Origin: Erysipelotrichaceae bacterium
GTDB taxonomy: Bacteria; Bacillota_I; Bacilli_A; Acholeplasmatales; Anaeroplasmataceae
Direction: 5' to 3'
Assembly (NCBI GenBank): GCA_015059145.1
Contig: SVAZ01000002.1
Location: 1-64,000 of the forward strand
DNA: 64,000 bases
Both the position numbers and the translations under genes were made by a program. Below the pieces are notes generated by a model. That model had not been told where the DNA came from. It saw nothing but the letters and a program-made list of their open reading frames with translations, and ran no database searches. Shown here one piece after another: positions 47,948 to 60,680 of the stretch; the stretch's first letter is position 1; each line of letters starts with the position of its first letter.

Positions 47948-50755
47948 TTAAATTAATGCTTTTAAATATTTACCTGTATATGAAGCCTCTTTTTTAATTA
48001 AATCCTCAGGTCTACCACTAAAAATAACATTTCCGCCCTTATTTCCGCCTTCAGGACCCATATCGATTATATAATCAGCTAATTTTATAACATCTAAATT
48101 ATGCTCAATTATTAAAACAGTTGCCTTATTATCAGCTATTTTATTAATCACATTCATTAATCTCTTTATATCATCAACATGTAATCCTGTTGTTGGTTCA
48201 TCTAGTATATATAATGTTTTAGGAGTTATCTTAGAATGTAATTCATAAGCAAGCTTCACTCTTTGAGCCTCTCCGCCTGATAATGTTGTAGATGATTGAC
48301 CTAATTTAATATAACCCAACCCAACATCATATAAGGTTTGAAGCTTAGATTTAATTTTAGGGAATGCATCAAAAAATTCTAATGCATCCTCTACTGTCAT
48401 ATCTAAGACATCAGATATATTCTTCCCCTTAAAGGTAATAGCTAGTGTTTCAGATTGGAATCTCTTACCCTTGCAAACCTCACATGCAACATACACATCT
48501 GGTAAGAATTGCATAGAGATTCTTTTTACTCCATCTCCACTACAAGCCTCACATCTACCACCCTTAACATTAAAAGAGAACTTAGATTTATCATATCCCT
48601 TTATCTTCGCGTCAGTTGTTTGAGCAAATAGCTCTCTAATGTCATCAAATACTCCTGTATAGGTTGCTGGATTACTTCTAGGTGTTCTACCGATAGGCTG
48701 CTGACTAATCGCAATAATTCTATCGATATTGTCTAATCCCTCAATTTTATCCACCTTACCAGGAACAATCTTTTTAGCCTTATAAAGCTTAGTATATGCA
48801 TTCTTATATAAAACCTCATTTACTAATGATGATTTTCCACTTCCTGATACACCTGTAATACATGTAATTACCCCTAAAGGAATATCTACATTAACATTCT
48901 TTAGGTTATTTTGCTGTGCTCCTCTTATTTTAATAAATCTACCATCTAGCTCTCTACGACTATTTGGTACATCTATTTTCATTCTTCCAGAAAGATAATT
49001 ACCTGTAATACTATCAGTATTCCTCATTACCTCCTCAGGAGTTCCTTCTGCGATAACCTCACCACCATGAACACCAGCACCTGGTCCAATATCAACCAAG
49101 TGATCACATGCAAGCATAGTTTCATCATCATGCTCAACTACTATTAATGTATTACCTAAATCTCTCATTTCCTTTAATGTTGAAATTAATCTTGCATTAT
49201 CTCTTTGATGTAATCCAATTGATGGCTCATCTAAAACATAAAGCACACCTGTTAATTGCGAACCGATTTGTGTTGCAAGCCTAATTCTTTGAGCCTCACC
49301 ACCAGATAATGTATCTGCACTTCTACCAAGTGTTAAATATTCCAATCCTACATTAATTAAGAATTTTAATCTATCCTTAATCTCCTTAATAGCTAGCTTA
49401 GCAATAGCCATTTTCTCTTCAGATAATACTAGCTCATCAAACCATTTATATAAGTCTTCAATAGACATATCACATATATCTGCTAGATTCATATCATTAA
49501 TAAAAATATTTAAAATAGAATCATTTAATCTCTTACCACTACATGTTTCACATGTGTTTTCAACCATGTAGCCTTCTATCCAATCCCTAATCCAATCAGA
49601 ATTAGTTTCAATATATCTTCTTGAGAAATTAGTAACTATACCCTCATAAAAATCCTTCTTATCATGATTTCTACCGCTTGTTGATTTCATTTTAAAGCTA
49701 ATCATATCAGGAGAACCATATAAAATTATTTTCTTTTGATCATTTGATAAATCCTTAAAAGGCTTATCCATATCAATTTTATAATGCTCACATGTTTGAA
49801 TAAGCATTAAATTGTTAAGGTTATCCTTTTCTTGATTTTTATAAGGTATGATACAATTATTATTTAATGATTTATCCTCATCTATTACTAATTCAGGTGA
49901 TACAGTAAGCTTTTTACCTAAACCATTACAATCAGGACAAGCACCTAATGGTGAATTGAATGAGAAAATTCTTGGTTCTAAATTAGCTAGCGAATATCCA
50001 CAATGTGGACATGCATGCTTTGTTGAATAGAAATCCTCTTTACCATCACAATAGATTACACAATATCCATTAGAAGCATTTACAGCCATCTCTACAGCCT
50101 CAAATATTCTACTTCTAACGCCTTCCTTCATTACAAGACGCTCTAGTACTATAAAAATATCATGCTTTTTATTCTTTTCTAAATTAATAGGCTGATCTAA
50201 CTCTAGCATTTCACCATCTACTAAAGCACGCACATATCCCTCCTGTAGATATTTAGAAAAGATACTTTTATGCTCGCCCTTTTGTCTAAAAACAACAGGG
50301 GCAGTAATATAAAGCCTTGATCCTTCCTTATATTTCATAACATTATTTACAATTTCCTCAACTGATTGAGATGAAATAGGAATTTTATGAGTAGGACAAT
50401 AAGGAACTCCACATCTAGCATATAGAACTCTTAAATAATCATAAATTTCTGTTACAGTACCAACAGTAGATCTAGGGTTATGGCTTGCTGATTTTTGATC
50501 AATAGATATTGCAGGTGATAAGCCTTCTATTGAATCCACATCAGGCTTTTCATTTCCACCAATAAACTGTCTAGCAAAGCTAGATAATGATTCAACAAAT
50601 CTTCTTTGACCCTCTTGATAAATTGTATCAAAGGCCAAGGATGATTTACCACTTCCTGATAAGCCTGTCATAACTATAAGCTTATTTTTAGGAAGCTCAA
50701 TATTAACATTTTTAAGATTGTTTTCTCTTGCACCTTTAACAATTATCTTGTCCAT
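47948..50755 (-). CDS. uvrA: Excinuclease ABC subunit A
   Basis: IIVKGARENNLKNVNIELPKNKLIVMTGLSGSGKSSLAFDTIYQEGQRRFVESLS; zinc-finger CPHCGYSLANLEPRIFSFNSPLGACPDCNGLG. Confidence 0.99.
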   Translation of the reverse strand: MDKIIVKGARENNLKNVNIELPKNKLIVMTGLSGSGKSSLAFDTIYQEGQRRFVESLSSFARQFIGGNEKPDVDSIEGLSPAISIDQKSASHNPRSTVGTVTEIYDYLRVLYARCGVPYCPTHKIPISSQSVEEIVNNVMKYKEGSRLYITAPVVFRQKGEHKSIFSKYLQEGYVRALVDGEMLELDQPINLEKNKKHDIFIVLERLVMKEGVRSRIFEAVEMAVNASNGYCVIYCDGKEDFYSTKHACPHCGYSLANLEPRIFSFNSPLGACPDCNGLGKKLTVSPELVIDEDKSLNNNCIIPYKNQEKDNLNNLMLIQTCEHYKIDMDKPFKDLSNDQKKIILYGSPDMISFKMKSTSGRNHDKKDFYEGIVTNFSRRYIETNSDWIRDWIEGYMVENTCETCSGKRLNDSILNIFINDMNLADICDMSIEDLYKWFDELVLSEEKMAIAKLAIKEIKDRLKFLINVGLEYLTLGRSADTLSGGEAQRIRLATQIGSQLTGVLYVLDEPSIGLHQRDNARLISTLKEMRDLGNTLIVVEHDDETMLACDHLVDIGPGAGVHGGEVIAEGTPEEVMRNTDSITGNYLSGRMKIDVPNSRRELDGRFIKIRGAQQNNLKNVNVDIPLGVITCITGVSGSGKSSLVNEVLYKNAYTKLYKAKKIVPGKVDKIEGLDNIDRIIAISQQPIGRTPRSNPATYTGVFDDIRELFAQTTDAKIKGYDKSKFSFNVKGGRCEACSGDGVKRISMQFLPDVYVACEVCKGKRFQSETLAITFKGKNISDVLDMTVEDALEFFDAFPKIKSKLQTLYDVGLGYIKLGQSSTTLSGGEAQRVKLAYELHSKITPKTLYILDEPTTGLHVDDIKRLMNVINKIADNKATVLIIEHNLDVIKLADYIIDMGPEGGNKGGNVIFSGRPEDLIKKEASYTGKYLKALI

Positions 50756-50758
50756 AAA

Positions 50759-52750
<1,992 letters not shown>

Positions 52751-52794
52751 CTATACGTTGTTATTATATCATATTTATAATTTTTTTATTATAA

Positions 52795-52825
52795 AAAGAA
52801 AAAGAAAAGCACATTTTAATGTGCC
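52795..52825 (-). terminator. Terminator after the small membrane gene
   Basis: Minus strand GGCACAT-taaa-ATGTGCTTTTCTTTTTC. Confidence 0.75.
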
Positions 52826-53043
52826 CTTCTAAATTTAAAAAATATAATTATTGTTCCAGCTATAGATATAGCAGCGGCTAAAGTATAAACAATTGCTAAA
52901 ATATAAAAACCAAAGAAATAAAATGTTTTCTCATTACCAAGCAATGTTGGTTGATTACATGCTCTTATAAAATAACCACAAGATAGATATATGAATAATA
53001 TAGATATTAAGCACAAGGTAATAATTAAAATTTTTCTTAGCAT
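52816..53043 (-). CDS. Small two-TM membrane protein
   Basis: 75 aa, overlaps the end of the upstream lipoprotein gene (translational coupling). Confidence 0.6.
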   Translation of the reverse strand: MLRKILIITLCLISILFIYLSCGYFIRACNQPTLLGNEKTFYFFGFYILAIVYTLAAAISIAGTIIIFFKFRRAH

Positions 53044-53672
53044 AGCTCTAGCACCTGCCTTATTCCACCATCATAATAGAATATCTCATCATAATTAATC
53101 ATTTCCTTATTAACCTTATATTCCTTATATTGCATTAAATTATTACATAGCTTAGTTGGAGTGTATATAGCATAAGTATCTAAGTGAATTTCCTCATTTA
53201 CTATCTGATTCCAGCAATGTATCGAAAATGAGGAGCAGTTATTGATAAATCCCCATTTATCATTATTTAATATAAAATTAGATATTTTTTCCACATCTTC
53301 TAAATCAATATTAATGCTTAAAGAAATAACACCATCATATCTATCATACTTATTTCTAAAATGAGGCTCTAAATTATAGCAAATACCAACATTTGCTGAA
53401 TTAGCCCATGAACCAAAATATAATGATCTATTACTTAATAGCTCATAATCCCCAATCATAATGGAATCACCTGTATTATTTTCAACAGATAACCATGCAT
53501 GTCCAAGACTATTTATCATATATTGGCTTTCGGATTTACCATCATATGAATATATAGTAAAAACGATATCGGTGTCCTTTGAATATTTTTCTAAGCTCAT
53601 TTGTTGTTTATCCTTGCAGCCTGAAAGCAAAAAAACAAATAATACCATTATTATTAATAAACCTTTTTTCAT
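53037..53672 (-). CDS. Lipoprotein with possible permuted NlpC/P60 (papain-like) fold
   Basis: Lipobox LLSGC; GHAWLSVEN early and NNCSSFSIHCWNQI late, an order seen in circularly permuted NlpC/P60-type domains. Confidence 0.6.
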   Translation of the reverse strand: MKKGLLIIMVLFVFLLSGCKDKQQMSLEKYSKDTDIVFTIYSYDGKSESQYMINSLGHAWLSVENNTGDSIMIGDYELLSNRSLYFGSWANSANVGICYNLEPHFRNKYDRYDGVISLSINIDLEDVEKISNFILNNDKWGFINNCSSFSIHCWNQIVNEEIHLDTYAIYTPTKLCNNLMQYKEYKVNKEMINYDEIFYYDGGIRQVLELC

Positions 53673-53685
53673 AAACTAACACCAC

Positions 53686-55824
53686 CTAAATCTTTCTAAT
53701 TGCAGGGTGTGAGCCCATAAGCTTCTTGATTCCATGAGGAACCTTAAATGCAACCTGAATCACATCGCCCTCTACAGCGACGACAAGCCCATCTCCAAAC
53801 GCCTTATGATTAATCTTATCACCAACACTAAACTTTACAACGCTAGACTCTTCCTTTTCTGTAGGCTTATCTAAAACCTTAAGTGAAGACTTTTTCACAG
53901 TATTATTATCAAACCTTGTATAGCCCTTTGAAATGTTTTTAAATAGTGTCTTTGTCATTTCATTTATAAATCTAGACTCAGGTAAGTGCTGATGACATCC
54001 AAATAGAAATCTATTTTCTGCATTAGTAATATAAAGCTTAGCCTTAGCCCTTGTAATACCAACGTAGCATATTCTTCTTTCCTCTTCAATTTCATCTGGT
54101 CTCATACAGTTAGCTGAAGGAAATATTCCATCCTCCATAGCAACCATAAATACATTCTTAAACTCTAATCCCTTAACCTGATGATATGTAGATAATCTAA
54201 CACAATTATCCTTACTAATATCATCATCCTCATTATCAGTTCTTAAAGCTAAATCAGATAATAGCTGCTCAAGCTTAGCAGTGTTATCTCCATCATAAAA
54301 TTCCTCTGCTTCTCTTAAGACGCTCTTTAGCTCCTTAACATTACCAATTCTATCATGGTAGGTATCCTCATCCTTTTTCAAGGCTTCCTCATACCCAGTT
54401 TCATTTAATATTGAATCCACCAAATCTCCCAATTTGACATTCTCAATTTGAGCACTTATAGTATCCATCACAGCCTTAAATTCTCTTAAGGCAGAAATTC
54501 CCAGTCCCGAACCAGAAATCGTTAATATAGCATTATATAAAGAAACTCCATTGCTAGAAGCTTCTATAGATAGCTTTTCAAGTAACGCAGGTCCAACCTT
54601 TCTTTTAGGCTCATTTATTATTCTCCTAAATGAAAAATCATCATCCTTATTTATTAGCAATCTTAAATAGGCAATTATATCCTTGATTTCCTTTCTAGCA
54701 AAGAATGATAAGCCTCCATATATTTTATATGGAATTTGATACCTTACCAACATATCCTCGAAATTACGAGAGATATAATTTGCACGATAAAGAATAGCGA
54801 AATCACTATATGAATCTCCACAAACCATAAGCTCTTTTATTTTATCAATAACAAACATAACCTCATCATATGCTGAATCAGCATGATAATAAAATGGAAT
54901 TTGTCCGTCAGTCTTACTTGAATACATCTTCTTTTTAATTTGATTTGGGTTATGCTCAATAATAGAATTGGCTAAATCTAATATTTGAGTTGTTGAACGA
55001 TAATTCTCCTCAAGTAAAATAAGCTGATGCTCTAAAAAGCTATTTCTAAATCTATTTATATTTTCAATCCTTGCTCCTCTAAAGGAATAAATAGATTGGA
55101 AATCATCACCTACAACAAAGATATTATGGTATCTAGCTGATAGCATAAACACTAAATTATATTGAAGTGTGTTTGTATCCTGAAACTCATCAACCAATAT
55201 ATATTGAAATTTATTTTGATATTTTTCTAATATATCTGGATTCTTTTTAAATAGCTCAATTGTTTTAATAATTAAATCATCAAAATCTAATAGGTTATTA
55301 TCCTTTAAATATTCATGGTATTTTCTATCAACAATTGAATATGCATTGTTTAAACGAGGATCTTCTATTTTAAAATCAGTGAAGTTCTTGCTTTTAGATA
55401 TTAAGCTTCTAATATCCTTAGGCTTATATTCATCAAGCATTTCCTCCTTCATAATATCCTTTACAATCTTATTTGAATCCTCATCATCAATAATAACAAA
55501 TGATTTAGTAAAAGGAGGTAAATGATTCATTTCAAGCCTCAATAGCCTTGAACAAAAGCTATGAAATGTAGAAACCCACATATATTTAGTTTCAATAGAT
55601 AGCATAGACTCAATTCTTTCCTTCATCTCATTGGCTGCCTTATTAGTAAATGTAACAGCTAATATATTAGACGATGGGATACCTAATTCTGAAATAAGGT
55701 ATGCAATTCTAGTAGTTAATACCTTTGTCTTACCACTACCAGCACCGGCCATAACCATCACTGGTCCCTCTGTAGTAACTACAGCCTTTCTTTGTGATTC
55801 ATTTAATCCAGTCAATAAATCCAT
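53686..55824 (-). CDS. pcrA: UvrD/PcrA-type superfamily 1 DNA helicase
   Basis: LNESQRKAVVTTEGPVMVMAGAGSGKTKVLTTRIAYLI; LLDFDDLI; VDEFQDTN; VGDDFQSIYSFRGA; STYHQVKGLEFKNVF. Confidence 0.97.
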   Translation of the reverse strand: MDLLTGLNESQRKAVVTTEGPVMVMAGAGSGKTKVLTTRIAYLISELGIPSSNILAVTFTNKAANEMKERIESMLSIETKYMWVSTFHSFCSRLLRLEMNHLPPFTKSFVIIDDEDSNKIVKDIMKEEMLDEYKPKDIRSLISKSKNFTDFKIEDPRLNNAYSIVDRKYHEYLKDNNLLDFDDLIIKTIELFKKNPDILEKYQNKFQYILVDEFQDTNTLQYNLVFMLSARYHNIFVVGDDFQSIYSFRGARIENINRFRNSFLEHQLILLEENYRSTTQILDLANSIIEHNPNQIKKKMYSSKTDGQIPFYYHADSAYDEVMFVIDKIKELMVCGDSYSDFAILYRANYISRNFEDMLVRYQIPYKIYGGLSFFARKEIKDIIAYLRLLINKDDDFSFRRIINEPKRKVGPALLEKLSIEASSNGVSLYNAILTISGSGLGISALREFKAVMDTISAQIENVKLGDLVDSILNETGYEEALKKDEDTYHDRIGNVKELKSVLREAEEFYDGDNTAKLEQLLSDLALRTDNEDDDISKDNCVRLSTYHQVKGLEFKNVFMVAMEDGIFPSANCMRPDEIEEERRICYVGITRAKAKLYITNAENRFLFGCHQHLPESRFINEMTKTLFKNISKGYTRFDNNTVKKSSLKVLDKPTEKEESSVVKFSVGDKINHKAFGDGLVVAVEGDVIQVAFKVPHGIKKLMGSHPAIRKI

Positions 55825-55836
55825 AAAATCATCCCT

Positions 55837-57414
55837 TTAATTTTGTGATTCGATAAACTCCTCATAAGTAGTCATTCTATCTGTTATAGAGCCATCCTTA
55901 TTAAATGAAATAATACGATTAGCAACAGTTTCTAAAAGCTCAGCATCGTGACTTGAGAATAAAATGTTACCCTTAAAGTTATTCATTCCTTCATTTAAGG
56001 CAGTAATAGATTCTAGGTCTAAATGGTTAGTTGGGTCCTCAAATAATAAAATATTTGGGCTCTCTAGCATAATTTTGGCAAACATACATCTAACCTTTTC
56101 ACCACCAGATAATACATTGCACTTCTTAAATGATTCCTCACCACTAAACAGCATTCTACCTAACCAACCACGGATAAAGCTTTCTGTTTGATCCTCTGGT
56201 GAATACTGTCTTAACCAATCAATTAATGAAAGCTCTTTATTAAAGTATTCCTTATTATCCTGAGGTAGGAAGCCTAAAGAGGTTGTAACACCCCATTTAA
56301 ACTTACCAGTGTAATCGGTATCCTTGCCTGATAAGATATTAAACAATGCAGTTATTTGATGAGTATTTTCCGATAAGAATGCAATCTTATCATTTTTATT
56401 AACGCTAAATGTTAAGTTTTCAAACACTCCTGGCTTTGATAGCTTTTCAACAAATAAGATATCATTACCAACCTCTCTATTTGGCTTAAAGCCAATAAAA
56501 GGGTATCTTCTTGATGATGGTTCAATATCATCTAGTGTAATCTTATCTAATAGCTTCTTTCTAGATGTTGCTTGTCTTGATTTAGACTTATTAGCAGAGA
56601 ATCTAGCAATAAATTCTTGAAGCTCCTTAATCTTTTGTTCAGCCTTCTTATTTTGATCCTTTGCTTGTTGTAGAGCCAATTGACTTGATTCATACCAGAA
56701 TTCATAATTACCTACAAATAGCTTAATCTTACCAAAATCAACATCACAAATATGTGTACATACATTATTTAGAAAGTGACGGTCATGAGATACAATTAAT
56801 ACCGTATTTTCAAAATTTAATAAGAAGTTTTCAAGCCATCTAGTAGATTTATAATCTAGGTTATTAGTAGGCTCATCTAATAATAAAATATCAGGATTAC
56901 CGAATAATGCTTGAGCAAGTAAAACCTTAATCTTAAGCTTTGCATCTAGCTCACCCATTAATGTATGATGATATTCAGAAGGAACGCCAATACCATTAAG
57001 TAAGCTTTCTGCATCACTTTCAGCCTCCCAGCCACCAAGCTCTGCAAATTCACCTTCAAGCTCTGCTGCTAAAACACCATCCTCGTCAGTGAAATCCTCC
57101 TTTGCATATAGCTCATCCTTTTGCTTCATTATCTCAATTAATCTCTTATGACCTAATAAAACTGTGTTTAATGCAGTTTCATCATTATAAGCATTTTGAT
57201 CCTGCTTTAATACACTCATTCTTTCATTCTTATCCATAATTACCTCACCTGAGGTAGATTCGATTTCCTTTGATAATAGCTTTAAAAATGTAGATTTACC
57301 AGCACCATTAGCACCAATAATTCCATAGCAATTTCCTTTAGTAAAAGTAATATCAACATGCTCAAATAGTTTTCTTGAGCCATATTGTAAACCTAAATTA
57401 ACTGTTTTTAGCAT
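55837..57414 (-). CDS. ABC-F family ATPase (YkpA/YbiT-like) with degenerate second NBD
   Basis: NBD1 IIGANGAGKSTFLKLLS and LLLDEPTNNLD; NBD2 IAFLSENTHQITALFNILSGKD, NVLSGGEKVRCMFAKIML, ILLFEDPTNHLDLESITALN. Confidence 0.94.
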   Translation of the reverse strand: MLKTVNLGLQYGSRKLFEHVDITFTKGNCYGIIGANGAGKSTFLKLLSKEIESTSGEVIMDKNERMSVLKQDQNAYNDETALNTVLLGHKRLIEIMKQKDELYAKEDFTDEDGVLAAELEGEFAELGGWEAESDAESLLNGIGVPSEYHHTLMGELDAKLKIKVLLAQALFGNPDILLLDEPTNNLDYKSTRWLENFLLNFENTVLIVSHDRHFLNNVCTHICDVDFGKIKLFVGNYEFWYESSQLALQQAKDQNKKAEQKIKELQEFIARFSANKSKSRQATSRKKLLDKITLDDIEPSSRRYPFIGFKPNREVGNDILFVEKLSKPGVFENLTFSVNKNDKIAFLSENTHQITALFNILSGKDTDYTGKFKWGVTTSLGFLPQDNKEYFNKELSLIDWLRQYSPEDQTESFIRGWLGRMLFSGEESFKKCNVLSGGEKVRCMFAKIMLESPNILLFEDPTNHLDLESITALNEGMNNFKGNILFSSHDAELLETVANRIISFNKDGSITDRMTTYEEFIESQN

Positions 57415-57440
57415 TTAAATAATCCTCCTTAAAACGTGAC

Positions 57441-57467
57441 AAAAGGCTGACATAGGTCAGTCCTTTT
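57441..57467 (-). terminator. Terminator after glnS
   Basis: Minus strand AAAGGaCTGAC-ctat-GTCAGcCTTTTGTC. Confidence 0.6.
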
Positions 57468-57473
57468 ATACTC

Positions 57474-59120
57474 TTATAGCTTAAAAGATGATTTTAAACC
57501 ACAAGTTCTATTTATTACAAGCTTGCCATTTGTAGAGTCCTTATCGACAACATAATAACCATTACGTACAAATTGATAATGAGTACCTACACTAGCATCC
57601 TTTAATGATTCCTCTACATAACCATTAAATATATTAAGAGAATTAGGATTCAATCTTTCCATAAAATCTAAATCCTTATTATCTTCATTTTCATCAAGCA
57701 TTAATGGCTCAAATAATCTAAATTCTGTAGGTATAGCAGTTGATGCCTCAACGAAATGAATATTACCATTTGGCTTTCTTTCATCAAATCCTGAGCCACT
57801 TCTAGTAGCTGGATCATATGTAGCATGAATTACAGTAACATTCCCATTTGAATCTTTTTCACAAGATACTGCAGTAATGAAATATGCATGCATTAAGCGC
57901 ACCTCTACACCTAAAGCAAGTCTCTTCCACTTCTTATTAGGCTTTTCCTCAATAAAGTCCTCACGCTCAATATATACCTCACGAGAGAATGCTATCTTTC
58001 TATTGCCCATTTCTTCGCATTCCTGATTATTAGGACAATCTAAATATTCAACCTGTCCCTCTGGATAATTATCAATAATAACCTTAATTGGATCAATAAC
58101 CGCATTAGGTCTAATAGCCTTAAGCTTTAAGTCATTACGAAGCTCCTCATCTAATTGGAATGATTCAACTGTAGAATTAATACGAGATAAACCTGTGCTT
58201 AAAATAAAATTTCTAATTGCATCTGGAGTAAATCCTCGTCTACGTAAACCACATAATGTAGGCATTCTTGGGTCATCATAGCCCATTACCTTTTTAGCAT
58301 CTACAAGAGCTCTTAAATATCTCTTAGACATAATTGTATTAGTTATATTTAATCTACCAAATTCATATTGATGAGGAACATGTGGCATCTCACAATTTTC
58401 AATAAACCAATCATATAAAATACGATGATTATCATATTCTAGTGAGCATAATGAATGTGTAATTCCTTCAAATGAATCTTGAAGAGGATGTGCAAAATCA
58501 TACATAGGATAAATACACCACTTAGTTCCTTGACGATGATGTGGAATATGTAATATACGATACATAGCAGGGTCACGCATATTAATATTTGGATGAGACA
58601 TATCAATCTTAGCTCTTAATGTCTTTTCGCCTTCCTTGTATTTACCATTTTTCATTTCTTCAAATAGCTTTAGGTTTTCCTCTACACTTCTATCTCTATA
58701 TGGAGAGTTCTTACCTGGCTCAACTAATGTACCACGATATTTACTCATTTCCTCTTGAGATAAATCATCAACATATGCTAAACCTTTTTTGATTAATAAA
58801 ACTGCCTTATCATATGTTTCCTCAAAATAATCTGAGCCATAAAATACATTATTTGGCTTATATCCTAACCATGCTAAATCCTCAATAATTCCTTCAACGA
58901 ATTCTTGATCCTCCTTGGCTGGATTAGTATCATCAAATCTTAAATTTGTAGAACCATTAAATGCTTTAGCTAATTCAAAATTAGTAATAATAGCTCTAGC
59001 ATGTCCAATATGTAAATATGCATTAGGCTCTGGTGGAAAACGTGTAGCTATAGCTTCTACCTTTCCCTCTGCTAAATCATTTTGCATAATGGTCTTTATA
59101 AAATTATTTATTTCTGCCAT
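57474..59120 (-). CDS. glnS: Glutaminyl-tRNA synthetase
   Basis: TRFPPEPNAYLHIGHARAIITNFELAKAFNGSTNLRFDDTNPAKED; TIMSKRYLRALVDAK (MSK motif); LGYKPNNVFYGSDYFEE. Start moved to MAEINNFIKT, preceded by AGGGTG. Confidence 0.96.
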   Translation of the reverse strand: MAEINNFIKTIMQNDLAEGKVEAIATRFPPEPNAYLHIGHARAIITNFELAKAFNGSTNLRFDDTNPAKEDQEFVEGIIEDLAWLGYKPNNVFYGSDYFEETYDKAVLLIKKGLAYVDDLSQEEMSKYRGTLVEPGKNSPYRDRSVEENLKLFEEMKNGKYKEGEKTLRAKIDMSHPNINMRDPAMYRILHIPHHRQGTKWCIYPMYDFAHPLQDSFEGITHSLCSLEYDNHRILYDWFIENCEMPHVPHQYEFGRLNITNTIMSKRYLRALVDAKKVMGYDDPRMPTLCGLRRRGFTPDAIRNFILSTGLSRINSTVESFQLDEELRNDLKLKAIRPNAVIDPIKVIIDNYPEGQVEYLDCPNNQECEEMGNRKIAFSREVYIEREDFIEEKPNKKWKRLALGVEVRLMHAYFITAVSCEKDSNGNVTVIHATYDPATRSGSGFDERKPNGNIHFVEASTAIPTEFRLFEPLMLDENEDNKDLDFMERLNPNSLNIFNGYVEESLKDASVGTHYQFVRNGYYVVDKDSTNGKLVINRTCGLKSSFKL

Positions 59121-59185
59121 AATATCACCCTTTAAAAATATAAATCTATTATATAACAAATTAATATAAAACTCTATAGTTTTCT

Positions 59186-60190
59186 TTACTTACTTTCAAG
59201 CTCCAATGAAGCATTTGCATTTAGTGTTAAATCTGCAAGTGTTGGATTCTTTAAATATTGATAATATCCAGCAACCGCAATCATTGCAGCATTATCTGTA
59301 CAATACTTTATTGAAGGAATGCACAAATTAAAACCTTCTGGTAGTGTAGCCTCAAACCTTTCCTTCAAGCCCTTATTAGCTGAAACTCCACCAGCCACTA
59401 TAATATTAGTTACTCTTTGACATTTAGCTAACGCAAATGTTTTATTAACTAAAACCTCTGTAACACTAGCTTGAAAAGATGCACATAAATCATTCACATT
59501 AACCTCTTCGCCTCTTTGCTTCATATTATGAACCAAATTAATCACAGCACTCTTAAGCCCTGAAAAAGAGAAATTAAAGCTTTGATCATCTAAATACACT
59601 CTTGGTAATTTATATGTATCCTTACCTAAATGTGCAAGTCTATCTACATGTGGCCCTCCAGGATATGGAAGCCCAACTACTCTTGCAACCTTATCATAAG
59701 CCTCACCTACTGCATCATCTAATGTTTCACCTATAATTTCAAAATTAAAATGATCCTTCATTAAAATTAATTCAGTGTTACCACCAGAAACTAATAATGC
59801 AATTAGAGGGAATTTCATTTCATGCTCAATGGCATTTGCATAAATATGACCAGCTAAATGATGCACACCAATTAATGGCTTTTTATACATCATCGCAAAT
59901 ACCTTTGCAGCATTTACACCAATAAGTAAAGACCCAATTAATCCAGGGCCCTCAGTTACCGCAACTAAATCAATATCCTCAGGCTTAACACCTGCAACCT
60001 TAAATGCTTCCTCAAAAACCATAGAAATTTGATAAACGTGGTGTCGTGATGCAACCTCAGGCACTACGCCTCCAAACCTCTCGTGAATCTTAATTTGTGA
60101 GTTAATAACATTAGCTAAAACCTCTTTCCCATCTCTTACTATCGCAACAGAGGTTTCATCACAGCTACTTTCTATTCCTAAAACTAGCAT
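59186..60190 (-). CDS. tsaD: tRNA N6-adenosine threonylcarbamoyltransferase TsaD
   Basis: [57 protein letters not shown]-like [17 protein letters not shown]. Confidence 0.98.
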   Translation of the reverse strand: MLVLGIESSCDETSVAIVRDGKEVLANVINSQIKIHERFGGVVPEVASRHHVYQISMVFEEAFKVAGVKPEDIDLVAVTEGPGLIGSLLIGVNAAKVFAMMYKKPLIGVHHLAGHIYANAIEHEMKFPLIALLVSGGNTELILMKDHFNFEIIGETLDDAVGEAYDKVARVVGLPYPGGPHVDRLAHLGKDTYKLPRVYLDDQSFNFSFSGLKSAVINLVHNMKQRGEEVNVNDLCASFQASVTEVLVNKTFALAKCQRVTNIIVAGGVSANKGLKERFEATLPEGFNLCIPSIKYCTDNAAMIAVAGYYQYLKNPTLADLTLNANASLELESK

Positions 60191-60194
60191 ATGA

Positions 60195-60680
60195 TCACTC
60201 CTTTATAATATCTGAAAAGCTGACTCTGATTAGCTTTGATAAATCATTAGGATTCATCTCAACCTGTACTCCTATTTTTCCTCCAGAAAAAATAATACTA
60301 TCGAAGCTTTGAGCTGTTATATGAAGTACAGTTGGAAAAGCCTTTTTCATTCCGATTGGACTACAACCTCCTCTTACATATCCAGTAATAGGTAATAACT
60401 CCTTTACAGCAATCATTTCTAATGATTTAACATTAAAGCTTTTTGCAGCCTTTTTTAAATCTAATTCATTTTCCACTGGAACAACACAAACATAATAATG
60501 CTTAGTATTATCAACGCATACTAATGTTTTAAATACTCTTTTAGGATTCTGGTTTAAAAGCTCTGCAACCACATTGCCCTCTACACAAACACCATCCTCA
60601 TGAGGATACTCATATGCTGAATATTTAATTTTCTTTTGGTCAAGCATTCGCATTACATTTGTCTTTTCCAATGAAATCAC
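60195..60680 (-). CDS. ybaK: YbaK/EbsC family Cys-tRNA(Pro) deacylase
   Basis: KVFKTLVC-like [55 protein letters not shown]. Confidence 0.94.
   Translation of the reverse strand: MISLEKTNVMRMLDQKKIKYSAYEYPHEDGVCVEGNVVAELLNQNPKRVFKTLVCVDNTKHYYVCVVPVENELDLKKAAKSFNVKSLEMIAVKELLPITGYVRGGCSPIGMKKAFPTVLHITAQSFDSIIFSGGKIGVQVEMNPNDLSKLIRVSFSDIIKE

Noticed and set aside
59121-59185. Possible T-box or riboswitch upstream of glnS
   Set aside because: Gap to tsaD is too short and has no recognisable structure.
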